From Runella aurantiaca (GTDB lineage Bacteria > Bacteroidota > Bacteroidia > Cytophagales > Spirosomataceae): a DNA stretch of 64,000 nt. Below the pieces are notes generated by a model that searched no databases, was not told the DNA's origin, and saw only the letters and a list, made by a program, of their open reading frames with translations. The DNA lies in assembly GCF_003339505.1 (NCBI RefSeq), contig NZ_QPIW01000005.1:203277-267276 (forward strand), read 5' to 3'. This document shows, piece by piece, positions 16,950 through 25,708 of the stretch; position 1 is the stretch's first letter; every line of letters starts with the position of its first letter. Made by a program: the position numbers and the translations under genes.

Positions 16950-17354
16950 ATGCTTAAAGGAACCAAAGTTTACAGTATTCTCAACAATAAATGTCCACGG
17001 TGTCATCAAGGGTCATTTTTTGTCCACAACAATCCTTTCAATTTAAAGAAATTCGATAAAATGCATCCCCAATGCGAAGTATGCGGCGAGTCGTTTGAGC
17101 GAGAGCCCGGCTTCTATTTCGGTGGCATGTACGGTAGCTACGCACTCTACACGGCGTTGATTGCCGTGGTATTTGTGAGTTGCGTGGTGCTTCTAGGAAT
17201 CAATATTTTTTACGTATTGGCCATTCTTATACCCGTCCTTATTATTTCCCAACCCGTCTTTTTTCGTTGGGGTAGGTTGCTATGGATCAATGTTTTTGTG
17301 AGCTACGACCCAGAAGCCGCCAAAGGCGAAAAGAAAATTACGCCGAAATGGTAA
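16950..17354 (+). CDS. DUF983 zinc-ribbon membrane protein
   Basis: A 134-residue protein with an N-terminal zinc-ribbon (CPRCH and CEVCGE, four cysteines), the family motif EREPGFYFGGMYGSYA, and two transmembrane helices at about 67-110. Function of DUF983 is unknown. The last 17 bases overlap the 3' end of coaD on the opposite strand. A TACCTTTA sequence just upstream resembles a -7 box. Confidence 0.88.
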   Translation: MLKGTKVYSILNNKCPRCHQGSFFVHNNPFNLKKFDKMHPQCEVCGESFEREPGFYFGGMYGSYALYTALIAVVFVSCVVLLGINIFYVLAILIPVLIISQPVFFRWGRLLWINVFVSYDPEAAKGEKKITPKW

Positions 17355-17811
17355 GCTCTGAAAGTTTATAAGGTAGAAACTCATCCACATTGTGGCCGTA
17401 CTTGTGCAGCTCGCGAATAATCGTTGAACTGATGGGAGCCAAATGCGGCGAAGTAATCAAAAACACCGTTTCTACGTCGCTGTACACGTGGCGGTTTACC
17501 TGAGAGATACTGTTTTCGTACTCAAAATCGGTCGTATTTCGCAATCCTCTCAACAAAAACCGCGCGCCCAACTGACGCGCCATGTTGGCCGTGAGGTCGT
17601 CGTAGGTGACGGTCTGTATCTGCGGGTATTTCTCAAAAGTCTCCTCAATCATTCGTTGCATTACCTCCACCGGAAAATAACGCTTTTTGGCCGTATTGTG
17701 CCCAATTCCGACGATGATTTCGTCAAAAAGATGCAAACCTCTCAGGACGATGTCTTCATGGCCTTTGGTAAAAGGATCAAACGAGCCGGGAAAAAGAGCA
17801 ATGCGTTTCAT
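17338..17811 (-). CDS. coaD: Pantetheine-phosphate adenylyltransferase
   Basis: Transfers AMP from ATP to 4'-phosphopantetheine in coenzyme A synthesis. The nucleotidyltransferase motif TKGH (His18) lies in FPGSFDPFTKGHED, the substrate loop is GLRNTTDFEYE, and the ISSTIIREL motif is near the end. Its 157 residues are standard. It is last of a minus-strand series with DUF3822 upstream (21 bp gap) and overlaps the convergent DUF983 gene by 17 bp. Confidence 0.95.
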   Translation of the reverse strand: MKRIALFPGSFDPFTKGHEDIVLRGLHLFDEIIVGIGHNTAKKRYFPVEVMQRMIEETFEKYPQIQTVTYDDLTANMARQLGARFLLRGLRNTTDFEYENSISQVNRHVYSDVETVFLITSPHLAPISSTIIRELHKYGHNVDEFLPYKLSELTISA

Positions 17812-17832
17812 GCGTAAAATGCGTTAGCGGTT

Positions 17833-18723
17833 TCAGGAAGCGAAGGGAATCGTATATAGACTATAATACCGGTGCTCGGGCACATCTTCAAAGGCCTCGC
17901 CCAAAACCAAAGTTTCGGGGGTTTTGCCAAACGAAAGATTCGGTAAAAATTTCTGAAGCAATTGATAATCTTCGGAATAAGGGGTTGTTTCACCATAAAA
18001 ACGGCACTTCACCTCAACGGGTTTGAGTTGGAGTGAATCCAGTACAAACATGATAAAATACGCCATATCGGCAGCGGCTTTGTAGGCAAATTTGTTGCAC
18101 ATCAGGAGCGAATCGTTCTTGACAATCACCAACGTCACGAAGTCATCTTCAAAGTGCAGGTTCATCAAAACCACTTCTTTATCCAGCACCGAAAGTGCCA
18201 ATGCACCTTCAATCAGGGCATTGGTTTGGTGAATAAAAGCGGGCAATTGCAAAGTATACGTATTCAACACCCACTCCCAAAGTTCTTTATTGACCGTAAA
18301 CACGTTTCGGGCTTCGATGCGCTTTACTTCGCGGTGCAAAATCTGATCGGTTTCAAATAAATCTCCCTGCACCAAACTCAGGTAGCTATTGACGTATTCT
18401 TTGCGAAAATAAACTTCTGGCACCAAGGTAAAATACGGCGTATTGAAGGAAACCGTCACGCTTTTCCAAAGATTACTACCCCAAAACGGGTGCAGTGCTG
18501 ACAGTTTTGCCAACCAATTCGCCCATTTTTTTTCGCTCGGCAGCCCGCCTATCAAATAGTCTTCCAGATACAACACGCGCTTTTTTTTGCTGTCAAGCAC
18601 CAAAAAGCGCAATCGTTCGGCCCCCAACTCCATCAGCAATTCATACTCCGCGCATTTGGTGGGGTCGAAGCGTTCGTCTTTTATCTCCAACAAAGGAGCT
18701 ATCACGTTTTGTGTATCAACCAT
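17833..18723 (-). CDS. DUF3822 family protein
   Basis: A 296-residue cytoplasmic protein with the ASKHA-like appearance of DUF3822, a Bacteroidota family usually found directly upstream of coaD, as here. No catalytic motif is apparent. A pilus-assembly PilM-like or regulatory role has been suggested by fold resemblance but is untested. Confidence 0.8.
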   Translation of the reverse strand: MVDTQNVIAPLLEIKDERFDPTKCAEYELLMELGAERLRFLVLDSKKKRVLYLEDYLIGGLPSEKKWANWLAKLSALHPFWGSNLWKSVTVSFNTPYFTLVPEVYFRKEYVNSYLSLVQGDLFETDQILHREVKRIEARNVFTVNKELWEWVLNTYTLQLPAFIHQTNALIEGALALSVLDKEVVLMNLHFEDDFVTLVIVKNDSLLMCNKFAYKAAADMAYFIMFVLDSLQLKPVEVKCRFYGETTPYSEDYQLLQKFLPNLSFGKTPETLVLGEAFEDVPEHRYYSLYTIPFAS

Positions 18724-18809
18724 CCCTCTTTCTATAATCCAGTGTTAATTGTAAAAGTTAATCGTTTTGATAATTAACCAGCTAAATCACGAATACTTTG
18801 CTAAATGTA

Positions 18810-19331
18810 TCAATTGTTTTCGACATCGGCCAATTGCGCAGATTCATCGTTCAGATACCCCCGCAATTGATAAATATCCGACAGGCTTTCGCAGTGCCTA
18901 AATAGCGTATGCACTTCGTGCGCGGGATAAGCTTTGATTTCTTCGATACTCATCCAACGCATTTCCTGAATAATCTGATTATCGGTGGTCATTTCAGGGT
19001 CGGTGCCCAGGTGCAGGTCACCGCCTTTTCGTTTGACCTCAAAAAATAATTCTAGGGCGTGGAGGGGTGGCTGCATAAACTCGTTGACAAACAGCAGGTT
19101 TCCAATTTCAATAAACAGACCTGTCTCTTCTTCAAACTCACGTTTGAGGGCCTCATGCGTTGATTCACCAAACTGAATTCCCCCGCCAGGAGGACACCAA
19201 AAAACGTCGGTATTGCCAATGCCGCGATGGCTCAGCATCAAAATTTTATTGTTTTCAATGCAAATTCCGCATACTCTCAGCCGCAATCGATTGCCATACA
19301 ACCGGGCCACTTCTTGTCTTGCCTTTTCCAA
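18810..19331 (-). CDS. Nudix hydrolase
   Basis: Hydrolyses a nucleoside diphosphate linked to another moiety. The Nudix box is complete in GESTHEALKREFEEETGL, preceded by PPGGGIQFG. Length 173 residues. No ATG is available near the N-terminus; the frame begins with TTG at 19331, and initiation there is likely because the strand before the Nudix box (LRLRVCGICIENNKIL) begins soon after. Substrate unknown. Confidence 0.85.
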   Translation of the reverse strand: MEKARQEVARLYGNRLRLRVCGICIENNKILMLSHRGIGNTDVFWCPPGGGIQFGESTHEALKREFEEETGLFIEIGNLLFVNEFMQPPLHALELFFEVKRKGGDLHLGTDPEMTTDNQIIQEMRWMSIEEIKAYPAHEVHTLFRHCESLSDIYQLRGYLNDESAQLADVENN

Positions 19332-19449
19332 TGGACAGATATTGGTTAACGTTATAAGTTAATCGGCAAGAATTGACAGTACCCTGAAAATCAAGCTACT
19401 GCCTATTGACGACCAACCTTGAACTTTTTCAAGACTACAAAGATAGTGA

Positions 19450-19890
19450 TTATGCGTAAGGATTGCCCGAAATGTAGCTCTCCAGCGATTCAATGCGTAC
19501 TTTTTGGTCTTTAATAATACTGGTTACCACGTCGTTGATGGAGATGATACCGATGAGTTCGCCCTCGTCGACCACGGGCAAGTGACGGATGTGTTTTTCC
19601 GACATGATGACCATGGCTTCTTCTAGTTTTTGCTCTGAAGTTACGGTAATGAGCTTGGAGGTCATTACTTCTTTGATCAACGTTTGATTGGACGCACGCC
19701 CTTGCAGAATCCCTTTGCGGGCATAGTCACGCTCCGAGAAAATCCCCGCCAAACGTCCCTCTTCCAAAACCAACACCGCCCCGATGTTTTTTTCGGCCAT
19801 TTGTTTCAGCGCATCCAGCACGGTAGTTTCCGGCGTAACCGAATAGATAGCATTGCGGGACTTATCGCGTAATACGTTCTTAATTTTCAT
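19450..19890 (-). CDS. Paired CBS-domain protein
   Basis: A 146-residue protein made almost entirely of two CBS motifs (about 8-65 and 75-135), a Bateman module that binds adenosyl nucleotides. It has no enzymatic or membrane partner domain. Stand-alone proteins of this kind are common in Bacteroidota and probably act as energy-state sensors; the partner is unknown. Confidence 0.88.
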   Translation of the reverse strand: MKIKNVLRDKSRNAIYSVTPETTVLDALKQMAEKNIGAVLVLEEGRLAGIFSERDYARKGILQGRASNQTLIKEVMTSKLITVTSEQKLEEAMVIMSEKHIRHLPVVDEGELIGIISINDVVTSIIKDQKVRIESLESYISGNPYA

Positions 19891-19991
19891 GTTTAATTGC
19901 TTTAATTTTGAAGAGTTAGGTGAAAAAGGTGATGAAAATACAATTTAATCCAAAAAAATGAAAACTTTCGACAAGGAATAATTTAGGAGGG

Positions 19992-20022
19992 TTGTGAAAT
20001 TTGCGTTCCTGCCGTAGTTTTG
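19992..20022 (+). promoter_or_regulatory. Bacteroidota-type promoter for the helicase gene
   Basis: TTG at 19992-19994, a 20-base spacer and TAGTTTTG at 20015-20022 match the -33/-7 consensus well. The predicted transcript would start at about 20028, the A of the ATG, implying a leaderless mRNA and excluding the upstream in-frame TTG at 20001. Confidence 0.55.
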
Positions 20023-20027
20023 GATAC

Positions 20028-21446
20028 ATGAAAGAAACACCGCCCCCAACCGTCTCGGATTTACTACTGAAGAGCTTTCCGCATGAGCCTACCGCAGGTC
20101 AACAGCATTTTTTTATAAAAATAGCCGAATTTCTGGAAGATGATAACCTGCGCGACTGTTTTTTGTTGAAAGGCTACGCCGGAACGGGAAAAACCACCCT
20201 CATCAGCACCGTCATCAAAGTGGTCAGTAAGTTTGGCTTCAAAACCGTGCTTTTGGCCCCTACGGGCCGCGCCGCCAAGGTGATGAGCAACTATTCCAAG
20301 AAAAAATCATTTACGATTCACAAAAAAATATACCGTCAGGTGGCCGATGCCTACACCGGCTCGCTGCACTTTGAGCGTCAGGCCAACAAACACCGCGACA
20401 CGCTTTTTATCGTGGACGAAGCCTCGATGATTTCGGACGAGGCCGAATTTGGCTCGCGCGGGTTGTTGTACGACTTGATTGAGTACGTTTTTGAGGGCAT
20501 CGGCAACAAACTCCTCATCGTGGGTGACGTGGCCCAGCTGCCGCCCATCAACAAAGACCTCAGCCCCGCGCTCGACAAGGCGCTCCTCGAAAGCACCTAT
20601 TACATGAGCGTGTACGAGCAAGAACTGACGGAAGTGACGCGTCAAGGGCAAAACTCGGGGATTTTGCAAAATGCCACCCGCCTTCGCGATGCCCTGCCGC
20701 TCGAAAAACTTTCTATCCAACTCCGCACGCGCGGCCTGCGCGATTTTTATAAAATGCCCGGCGACCGCCTCGAAGACGGCCTCCGCTACGCCTACGACAA
20801 GCACGGCCGCGAAAACGTGACCATCATTACGCGCTCCAACCGCGAGGCCGTTCAGCTCAATGAGTTTGTGCGCCGCCAAATCAACGGCTCCGAAGAAGAA
20901 ATTGAAGCGGGCGATTTGCTGATGATTGTCCGGAACAATTATACCGTGCTCGACGAAGAGTCGCCTGCTGGCTTTTTGGCTAACGGCGATTTTGTGGAAG
21001 TAAAGCGCATCCGTAAAGAGGAAGAAATGCACGGCTTTCGGTTTGCCACCGTTGAGCTTCAATTGTTGGATTATGAAGAGCAGCCGCCGTTTGAAGCCAA
21101 GATTTTTCTGGACACGCTCCACTCCCCCGCCCCGTCGCTGAGTCAGGACGAAAACAAGCGTTTATACGAGGCCGTTTTGCAGGATTATATCTACCTAAAA
21201 TCCAAAAAAGCCCGCACCGAAGCCATCCGACAAGATGTGTACTTGAACGCCTTGCAGGTCAAATTTGCCTACGCCCTCACCTGCCACAAATCGCAGGGTG
21301 GGCAGTGGAAATCAGTGTTTGTAAACCAAGGGTATCTGCCCGAAGAGCAGGTAAATCGGGAGTTTGTGCGGTGGCTCTACACCGCCATGACCCGCGCCAC
21401 CGACGAGGTATTTATGATGAATTTTCATGCGCAGTTTTTTGAGTGA
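20028..21446 (+). CDS. ATP-dependent RecD-like superfamily 1 helicase
   Basis: A 472-residue DNA helicase. Walker A is GYAGTGKTT (about 49-57), Walker B VDEASMIS (about 129-136), motif III GDVAQLPP (166-173), and the C-terminal UvrD-like motif ALTCHKSQGGQW is followed by YTAMTRA. It lacks RecD's N-terminal RecB-contact region and matches the short COG0507-type proteins of Bacteroidota. Noticeably more GC-rich than the patch that follows. A role in replication repair is assumed. Confidence 0.9.
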   Translation: MKETPPPTVSDLLLKSFPHEPTAGQQHFFIKIAEFLEDDNLRDCFLLKGYAGTGKTTLISTVIKVVSKFGFKTVLLAPTGRAAKVMSNYSKKKSFTIHKKIYRQVADAYTGSLHFERQANKHRDTLFIVDEASMISDEAEFGSRGLLYDLIEYVFEGIGNKLLIVGDVAQLPPINKDLSPALDKALLESTYYMSVYEQELTEVTRQGQNSGILQNATRLRDALPLEKLSIQLRTRGLRDFYKMPGDRLEDGLRYAYDKHGRENVTIITRSNREAVQLNEFVRRQINGSEEEIEAGDLLMIVRNNYTVLDEESPAGFLANGDFVEVKRIRKEEEMHGFRFATVELQLLDYEEQPPFEAKIFLDTLHSPAPSLSQDENKRLYEAVLQDYIYLKSKKARTEAIRQDVYLNALQVKFAYALTCHKSQGGQWKSVFVNQGYLPEEQVNREFVRWLYTAMTRATDEVFMMNFHAQFFE

Positions 21447-21520
21447 GGACATCGACAAGGTTATCAAACAACTCATAATCTACTGACTAATAGGATATTA
21501 ATAAACAAAGCCTTTAATAC

Positions 21521-21550
21521 TTGCTTTTTGCAACGGAAGCATTTACTTTG
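21521..21550 (+). promoter_or_regulatory. Promoter for the first accessory gene
   Basis: TTG at 21521, a 19-base spacer and TTACTTTG (7 of 8 consensus bases) at 21543-21550. The start site would be within a few bases of the ATG at 21559, so the message is nearly leaderless. Confidence 0.45.
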
Positions 21551-21558
21551 CGTAAAAC

Positions 21559-22011
21559 ATGCGTCAATTAGCGAGTTACCTGCAAGCTTATACCGACATT
21601 ATGCAACAAGACCCGATTGAAATAAAAATTTACGACAAGAGAGAAAAAATGACTACATCAATGTATGTGGAGCAACTTTCTGACAACATATTTAGAACTG
21701 TTGAAAATGAAATATTTAATTGCAGACTGACATTCGGGACTGAATTTGAAACCAGACTTAACAAGGAAGGCATACACGAAATTGTAAAAATCACGAAAGA
21801 CTCTGAATTTGTTACGAGACGATTTTTCTTGACATCACAATTTAAAGAATCAGAATACAGGCTTTTGGGAGACAAAATAATGAAGCAAGGTGGATTTTGG
21901 CAGACAGACTTCGGAAATATTGCTACAATCAATTTGCCCAAAAATTGTGAACTTAACTTAGATGAAATATTTAAAACTTTCGACTTCAATCCGACTGAAA
22001 TCAAGGACTAA
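21559..22011 (+). CDS. Hypothetical protein in AT-rich accessory patch
   Basis: Not recognised with confidence. A 150-residue soluble protein with mixed charge, no signal peptide and no membrane helix. The C-terminal half (RLLGDKIMKQGGFWQ... NIATINLP) faintly resembles DUF4265-type proteins, but this is a weak impression. Base composition is clearly more AT-rich than the helicase gene before it. It is followed 38 bp later by an attC-like palindrome, so it may be a mobile cassette gene. Confidence 0.65.
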   Translation: MRQLASYLQAYTDIMQQDPIEIKIYDKREKMTTSMYVEQLSDNIFRTVENEIFNCRLTFGTEFETRLNKEGIHEIVKITKDSEFVTRRFFLTSQFKESEYRLLGDKIMKQGGFWQTDFGNIATINLPKNCELNLDEIFKTFDFNPTEIKD

Positions 22012-22049
22012 ATGACACCGCCGACCAAAACTGACGACCAAGCCAGCAG

Positions 22050-22177
22050 GTAACATTGCATTGGCGTTATGGCGGCTGACGAATATAGGCTCAACAGTTG
22101 TGGTGCTATTTAGCTTTTGTACTATACTCGTCTGACGGAATTCTATATCCGCCACAACGCCAATGCTTCAACGTTAC
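22050..22177 (+). repeat. attC-like imperfect palindrome
   Basis: The outer arms are 22050-22075 and 22149-22177. They match at 24 of 26 positions once a 3-base bulge on the right arm is allowed (shared core GCATTGGCGTT, ends GTAAC / GTTAC). Inner segments CTGACGAATATAG and CTATACTCGTCTG also pair imperfectly, giving a folded length of about 128 bases. Long imperfect symmetry with extrahelical bases, placed between single small genes, resembles an integron attC site, although the outer heptamers do not fit RYYYAAC / GTTRRRY exactly. No integrase is in the window. Confidence 0.55.
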
Positions 22178-22267
22178 TGATTTCAAAAGACACATTTTTT
22201 AAGATACGCACCTAAACAACCTAGCATATAATTTACTTTATCGGCTACTCACTAACCCAAACAGAAA

Positions 22268-22690
22268 ATGATGGAATTTAAAGCATTTTTTTGCGATCCC
22301 GTAGAAGCCGACATCATTGAGCTTGGCGATATGGCACAAGACACAATCATGGATACTTTTGAAAAGATTGATTGGAATGATTATTTGCAAAAAAGCAGCA
22401 ATGCCAAGCTCGACGAAATATATTTCCACCCAACATTTGGCATTGAGAACAAGAAAAGTGGAAACGGACTTACTATTTCGGTCATTGGTGAGCCCGATAA
22501 TTATAAATTTAAAGTTACGTATAAAAGCCCCCAAAAAGTAAAATCATTTTTAGGGCTCAACGACCAGATTTCCGACAATTACTCAACAGTCATTCAAGCA
22601 ACAACCAAAAACGATGCGATTGACTGCTTAAGCGCTTTGTTAAGAAACGACATTGCATACTTAGAAAGCAGGGTTGACAATAACGCGTAG
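22268..22690 (+). CDS. Hypothetical protein in AT-rich accessory patch
   Basis: Unrecognised 140-residue acidic soluble protein (start MMEFKAFFCDPVEAD; the second ATG at 22271 is equally possible). No signal, helix or catalytic motif is apparent. It sits immediately after the attC-like palindrome, where a next cassette would begin. The size and the lack of relatives I can name fit a cassette-type or immunity-like protein, but there is no positive evidence for either. Confidence 0.6.
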   Translation: MMEFKAFFCDPVEADIIELGDMAQDTIMDTFEKIDWNDYLQKSSNAKLDEIYFHPTFGIENKKSGNGLTISVIGEPDNYKFKVTYKSPQKVKSFLGLNDQISDNYSTVIQATTKNDAIDCLSALLRNDIAYLESRVDNNA

Positions 22691-22767
22691 AAACCCAGCG
22701 GACTGATTCATAATGCCCCTGCAAAAAGCCCGATTCGTTATTCCCCCTCCCAAAACGACTCTTAAAT

Positions 22768-23415
22768 ATGTATGTAAAAAGCATAGAAACACTAAAAAGA
22801 CATTCCGTTTTACTAGGGATATTTATTTCAGTATCGCTGCTTTTCATTGCCACGAGGGTTTATCCAGGAGGCTCGCTGTTTGATAAAAATTCAGTGGGTT
22901 TTGACTGGTCAAAAAACTTTATTAGCAATTTGTTTGCCCCAAAAGCCATCAATGGTGCCGACAATCCTGCGCAAATCTGGGCTAATGCCGGAATGATTTT
23001 CCTTTCGGTGAGTTTTGCCATCTTCTTCATTAAATTTTCAAAGAAAATACCCGTAAGAAGTGCCGCCAACATCATACAATATGTGGGAGCGGGAGGCATG
23101 TTTTTTACTTTTTTAATCGTAACCCCGCTGCATGACAGTATGGTTACGCTCGCCAGCACCCTGTTTCTGTTAAGCCTATTTTACATTACCGTTTTTATTT
23201 TAAAGTCAAAGCTACACTTGTTCAAATTCTTGTGCATTATCTGTCTGCTTATTTTTTATTATACACTATACCTTTATGGTTCAGGTAGTTATGCCTTTTT
23301 GCCCATTATGCAAAAAGTTACCTTTGGCAGTACAGTTATTTTGGTTTTGGGTCTGGAGTATTTTACACAAAAAGAAGATTTTGAACATCTTAAACCCGCC
23401 CAACCTAAAAAGTAA
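22768..23415 (+). CDS. Six-helix membrane protein, DUF998-like
   Basis: A 215-residue integral membrane protein with six predicted helices. The stretch YPGGSLFDKNSVGFDWSKNF near residues 32-51 resembles the first loop of DUF998 proteins, in which a PGG...G..W..NF pattern recurs. Function unknown. Ends in a hydrophilic, charged tail and is followed by a hairpin terminator. Last gene of the accessory patch. Confidence 0.65.
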   Translation: MYVKSIETLKRHSVLLGIFISVSLLFIATRVYPGGSLFDKNSVGFDWSKNFISNLFAPKAINGADNPAQIWANAGMIFLSVSFAIFFIKFSKKIPVRSAANIIQYVGAGGMFFTFLIVTPLHDSMVTLASTLFLLSLFYITVFILKSKLHLFKFLCIICLLIFYYTLYLYGSGSYAFLPIMQKVTFGSTVILVLGLEYFTQKEDFEHLKPAQPKK

Positions 23416-23438
23416 AGGGCGCAACTACGCGCCCCTTT
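23414..23438 (+). terminator. Terminator of the DUF998-like gene
   Basis: AAAGGGCGC at 23414-23422 pairs with GCGCCCCTTT at 23429-23438, with one bulged base, directly over the stop codon. Confidence 0.6.
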
Positions 23439-23498
23439 GATGTGCCCAAACTGACAGTATTTTTCACCTCATACAAGGTGACGCCTCACAAATAGGTT

Positions 23499-25667
23499 TT
23501 AGTTAAAAAACATTTCATCGACCAACAGTAACGCAGGTTTTCCCTTGCCTCCGTGCCATTCGGGCATTTTCGACAATGGTTTAGCCACAATTTTCAGGTA
23601 AGAAACAGTTTGCGGTTTGAACTTCCCTCCCACCGCTTGCAACAAGTGCGTCCGATGCTTGGTCGGAATGGATGGCTTGATTACCGCGATTTTCTTCAGT
23701 TGGTCGGGCGAATTTCCACCCCATACTTCAATGGCTTCTGGCGGAAAAATCCCCGTTTCGGTTTCTTCCATGATGCGCAATTCTACCGACGATAGCAGGA
23801 TGGGCTTTTTAAATTCCGCCATCAACGCCAAATCATTGTTTCTTACCCCCGCCCAATTGTTGGCCCACGCGGGGCTATTGGCGTTAAATGTGCCTAATTT
23901 TTCGTCAAAAAAGGACTTAGCACCCTCTGCTTGGTGGACGCGGTTAAGCGGCAACAGCAAACGTACGCTATCAGGCACGTAGGTTCTTTTGAAAAAGTCA
24001 AACGCCACTTCGTCGCTCCCAAACCAGCCTTCTTTGTAGGCCTTCGCGCGAATATTTGTACTTGCCTTAATAACAGTTTGGTTCGTAAAAAGGGCAGATT
24101 TTATGCTATCGGGTTCCGTTCCATCCGTCGTAAAGCGAATCTGAACACCCTTGACGGGGTGGGCCAACTGCACCAATACTGGCTCATTAAAAACGGTAGA
24201 TTTATTTTTGACCTGCGGCGGGTTCAACTTAATCGGATTTTTGCCATCGTCTTTAAAGCCCTCAATGAAACGTATACGCGGATGGGCTTTTTGCAACTGT
24301 CGAATCTCCTCAATCGTCAGCCCGGTATTCCATACCACGATGGTATTCAGGCTTTTAAAATTCGGAACAACAGCCAGCAAATCCTTCGCCGTTACTTTTG
24401 TCCCCGAAATCGACAGGTTTTTGAGCTGTTTCAAAGAAGTTAACTCTTTCAGGCCCTTGCCCGTAATATCCGTAAAGTTCAGGTCTAGTTTTTGCAGATT
24501 TTCAAAGGCGGTGATTTGCGAAATATCCCCATCTTTGACGGGCATTTTGGCCAGATTCAAAAATACCACCTGTTCCTTTATTTCTTTTAACTCTTTGATT
24601 TTCTCGGTAGTGAAGGCTGTTTTGTTAAAGAAATTGACCGCCAATGCCGGTGATTCTCGCGCGAGAGGGGCAATACTCCGAAACTCCGTTGTCAGCTTTT
24701 GAATGGTCTCTTCATCAGCAGCCGCAAAATCAAACGTTTCTTCTTCTCGCTCAACGGGTGACAAAAACGTACTGGCAATGAGTCTTAGTGAATCATTGAG
24801 GGGTAAATCAATCACTTTTTTTGTAAAATCAGCTTTGGCCTTTATCCACAACGAAAGCAGCGCAATTTCTTGCGGATTCAGTTGCGACTTACCTATCGGC
24901 GGCATGTGTTTTTTATCTTCCGACGGCAAATGGATACGTTGCAATAATAGGCTGATTTCGGGTTGGCCCGCCACAAACAATTTCCCCGTTTTTCCTCCTT
25001 TCAAGATGGACTTGGCATCGGTAAGCATCAGCTCTCCTTTGAGTTTGTCGGGATTATGGCAGCTGACGCATTTCTGTTCAAAAATGGGTTGAATTACGTC
25101 ATTAAAGACAATGGCCTCCTCCAACGGAACAGGTGCAGATTTGAGTATCGGACCCGTGATAAAATTGTCGCCGTGGGTCAAAACCGATCCATAATGCCCC
25201 GCCAAAACCACGCACAAAGTAGTGACCAATGCCAAACCTTTGGCCACGGGAGCTTGGTACCACGTCATGGTTCGACACCAATAACCGATTGCGGCCAGAA
25301 AAAAAACCGCGATTCCCGTCCATTTATGCCATGGCAAGGTCTCTCCTTCGTAGCCCGTTTCTTTGGACAAAAATATCCCCATGATGACCGTAACGGCTGC
25401 CGACAAAGCCCCAATCAACCAAAAATTGGTTAAAAAGATACGGTAAAAGGTATTGGCGGTATTGGCTGGGTTGAATCGAAAAAATTCCATTCCCAACGCC
25501 AAAAGCAAGAGCACAATCGGAAAATGAAGAAAAAGCGGGTGCATTCTTCCGACGGGTTGCAGCCAAACGGGCACCACCAATTTGCTTTCAAACAGCAATA
25601 AAAAAAGGATAAAAATCGTGGAAACGATTAAGGCCTGCTCGGCTATGTCTTTGAACTTTTTATTCAT
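23499..25667 (-). CDS. DUF2231 membrane / haem-motif / LRR / chitobiase-type fusion protein
   Basis: A 722-residue inner-membrane protein and last gene of the SusCD-linked operon. Order: DUF2231-type membrane block with the motif GRMHPLFLHFP and about five helices (1-165); a planctomycete-type cytochrome domain with one CVSCH haem-binding site near 198-202; a leucine-rich-repeat-like region (about 330-470); a chitobiase/beta-hexosaminidase C-terminal-like module (RFTTDGTEPDS, about 500-570); and a discoidin-like C-terminus. Only the DUF2231 and haem segments resemble the protein at 31068-33437. The soluble part should lie in the periplasm. The combination suggests a membrane electron acceptor coupled to carbohydrate binding, which is inference. 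Confidence 0.82.
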   Translation of the reverse strand: MNKKFKDIAEQALIVSTIFILFLLLFESKLVVPVWLQPVGRMHPLFLHFPIVLLLLALGMEFFRFNPANTANTFYRIFLTNFWLIGALSAAVTVIMGIFLSKETGYEGETLPWHKWTGIAVFFLAAIGYWCRTMTWYQAPVAKGLALVTTLCVVLAGHYGSVLTHGDNFITGPILKSAPVPLEEAIVFNDVIQPIFEQKCVSCHNPDKLKGELMLTDAKSILKGGKTGKLFVAGQPEISLLLQRIHLPSEDKKHMPPIGKSQLNPQEIALLSLWIKAKADFTKKVIDLPLNDSLRLIASTFLSPVEREEETFDFAAADEETIQKLTTEFRSIAPLARESPALAVNFFNKTAFTTEKIKELKEIKEQVVFLNLAKMPVKDGDISQITAFENLQKLDLNFTDITGKGLKELTSLKQLKNLSISGTKVTAKDLLAVVPNFKSLNTIVVWNTGLTIEEIRQLQKAHPRIRFIEGFKDDGKNPIKLNPPQVKNKSTVFNEPVLVQLAHPVKGVQIRFTTDGTEPDSIKSALFTNQTVIKASTNIRAKAYKEGWFGSDEVAFDFFKRTYVPDSVRLLLPLNRVHQAEGAKSFFDEKLGTFNANSPAWANNWAGVRNNDLALMAEFKKPILLSSVELRIMEETETGIFPPEAIEVWGGNSPDQLKKIAVIKPSIPTKHRTHLLQAVGGKFKPQTVSYLKIVAKPLSKMPEWHGGKGKPALLLVDEMFFN

Positions 25668-25708
25668 CTAATCCTAAAATCTACAAGTCGCCACGAGGGT
25701 ATGCTCCC

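Noticed and set aside
20307..21122. Long minus-strand ORF of 271 residues
   Set aside because: It lies entirely inside the helicase gene, whose motifs are intact, and its translation has no family features; it is a codon-bias shadow.
24151..24702. Plus-strand ORFs across the SusCD operon, including 23931-24443, 24151-24702 and 27250-27768
   Set aside because: Antisense to proteins with clear domains; composition is that of reversed coding sequence.
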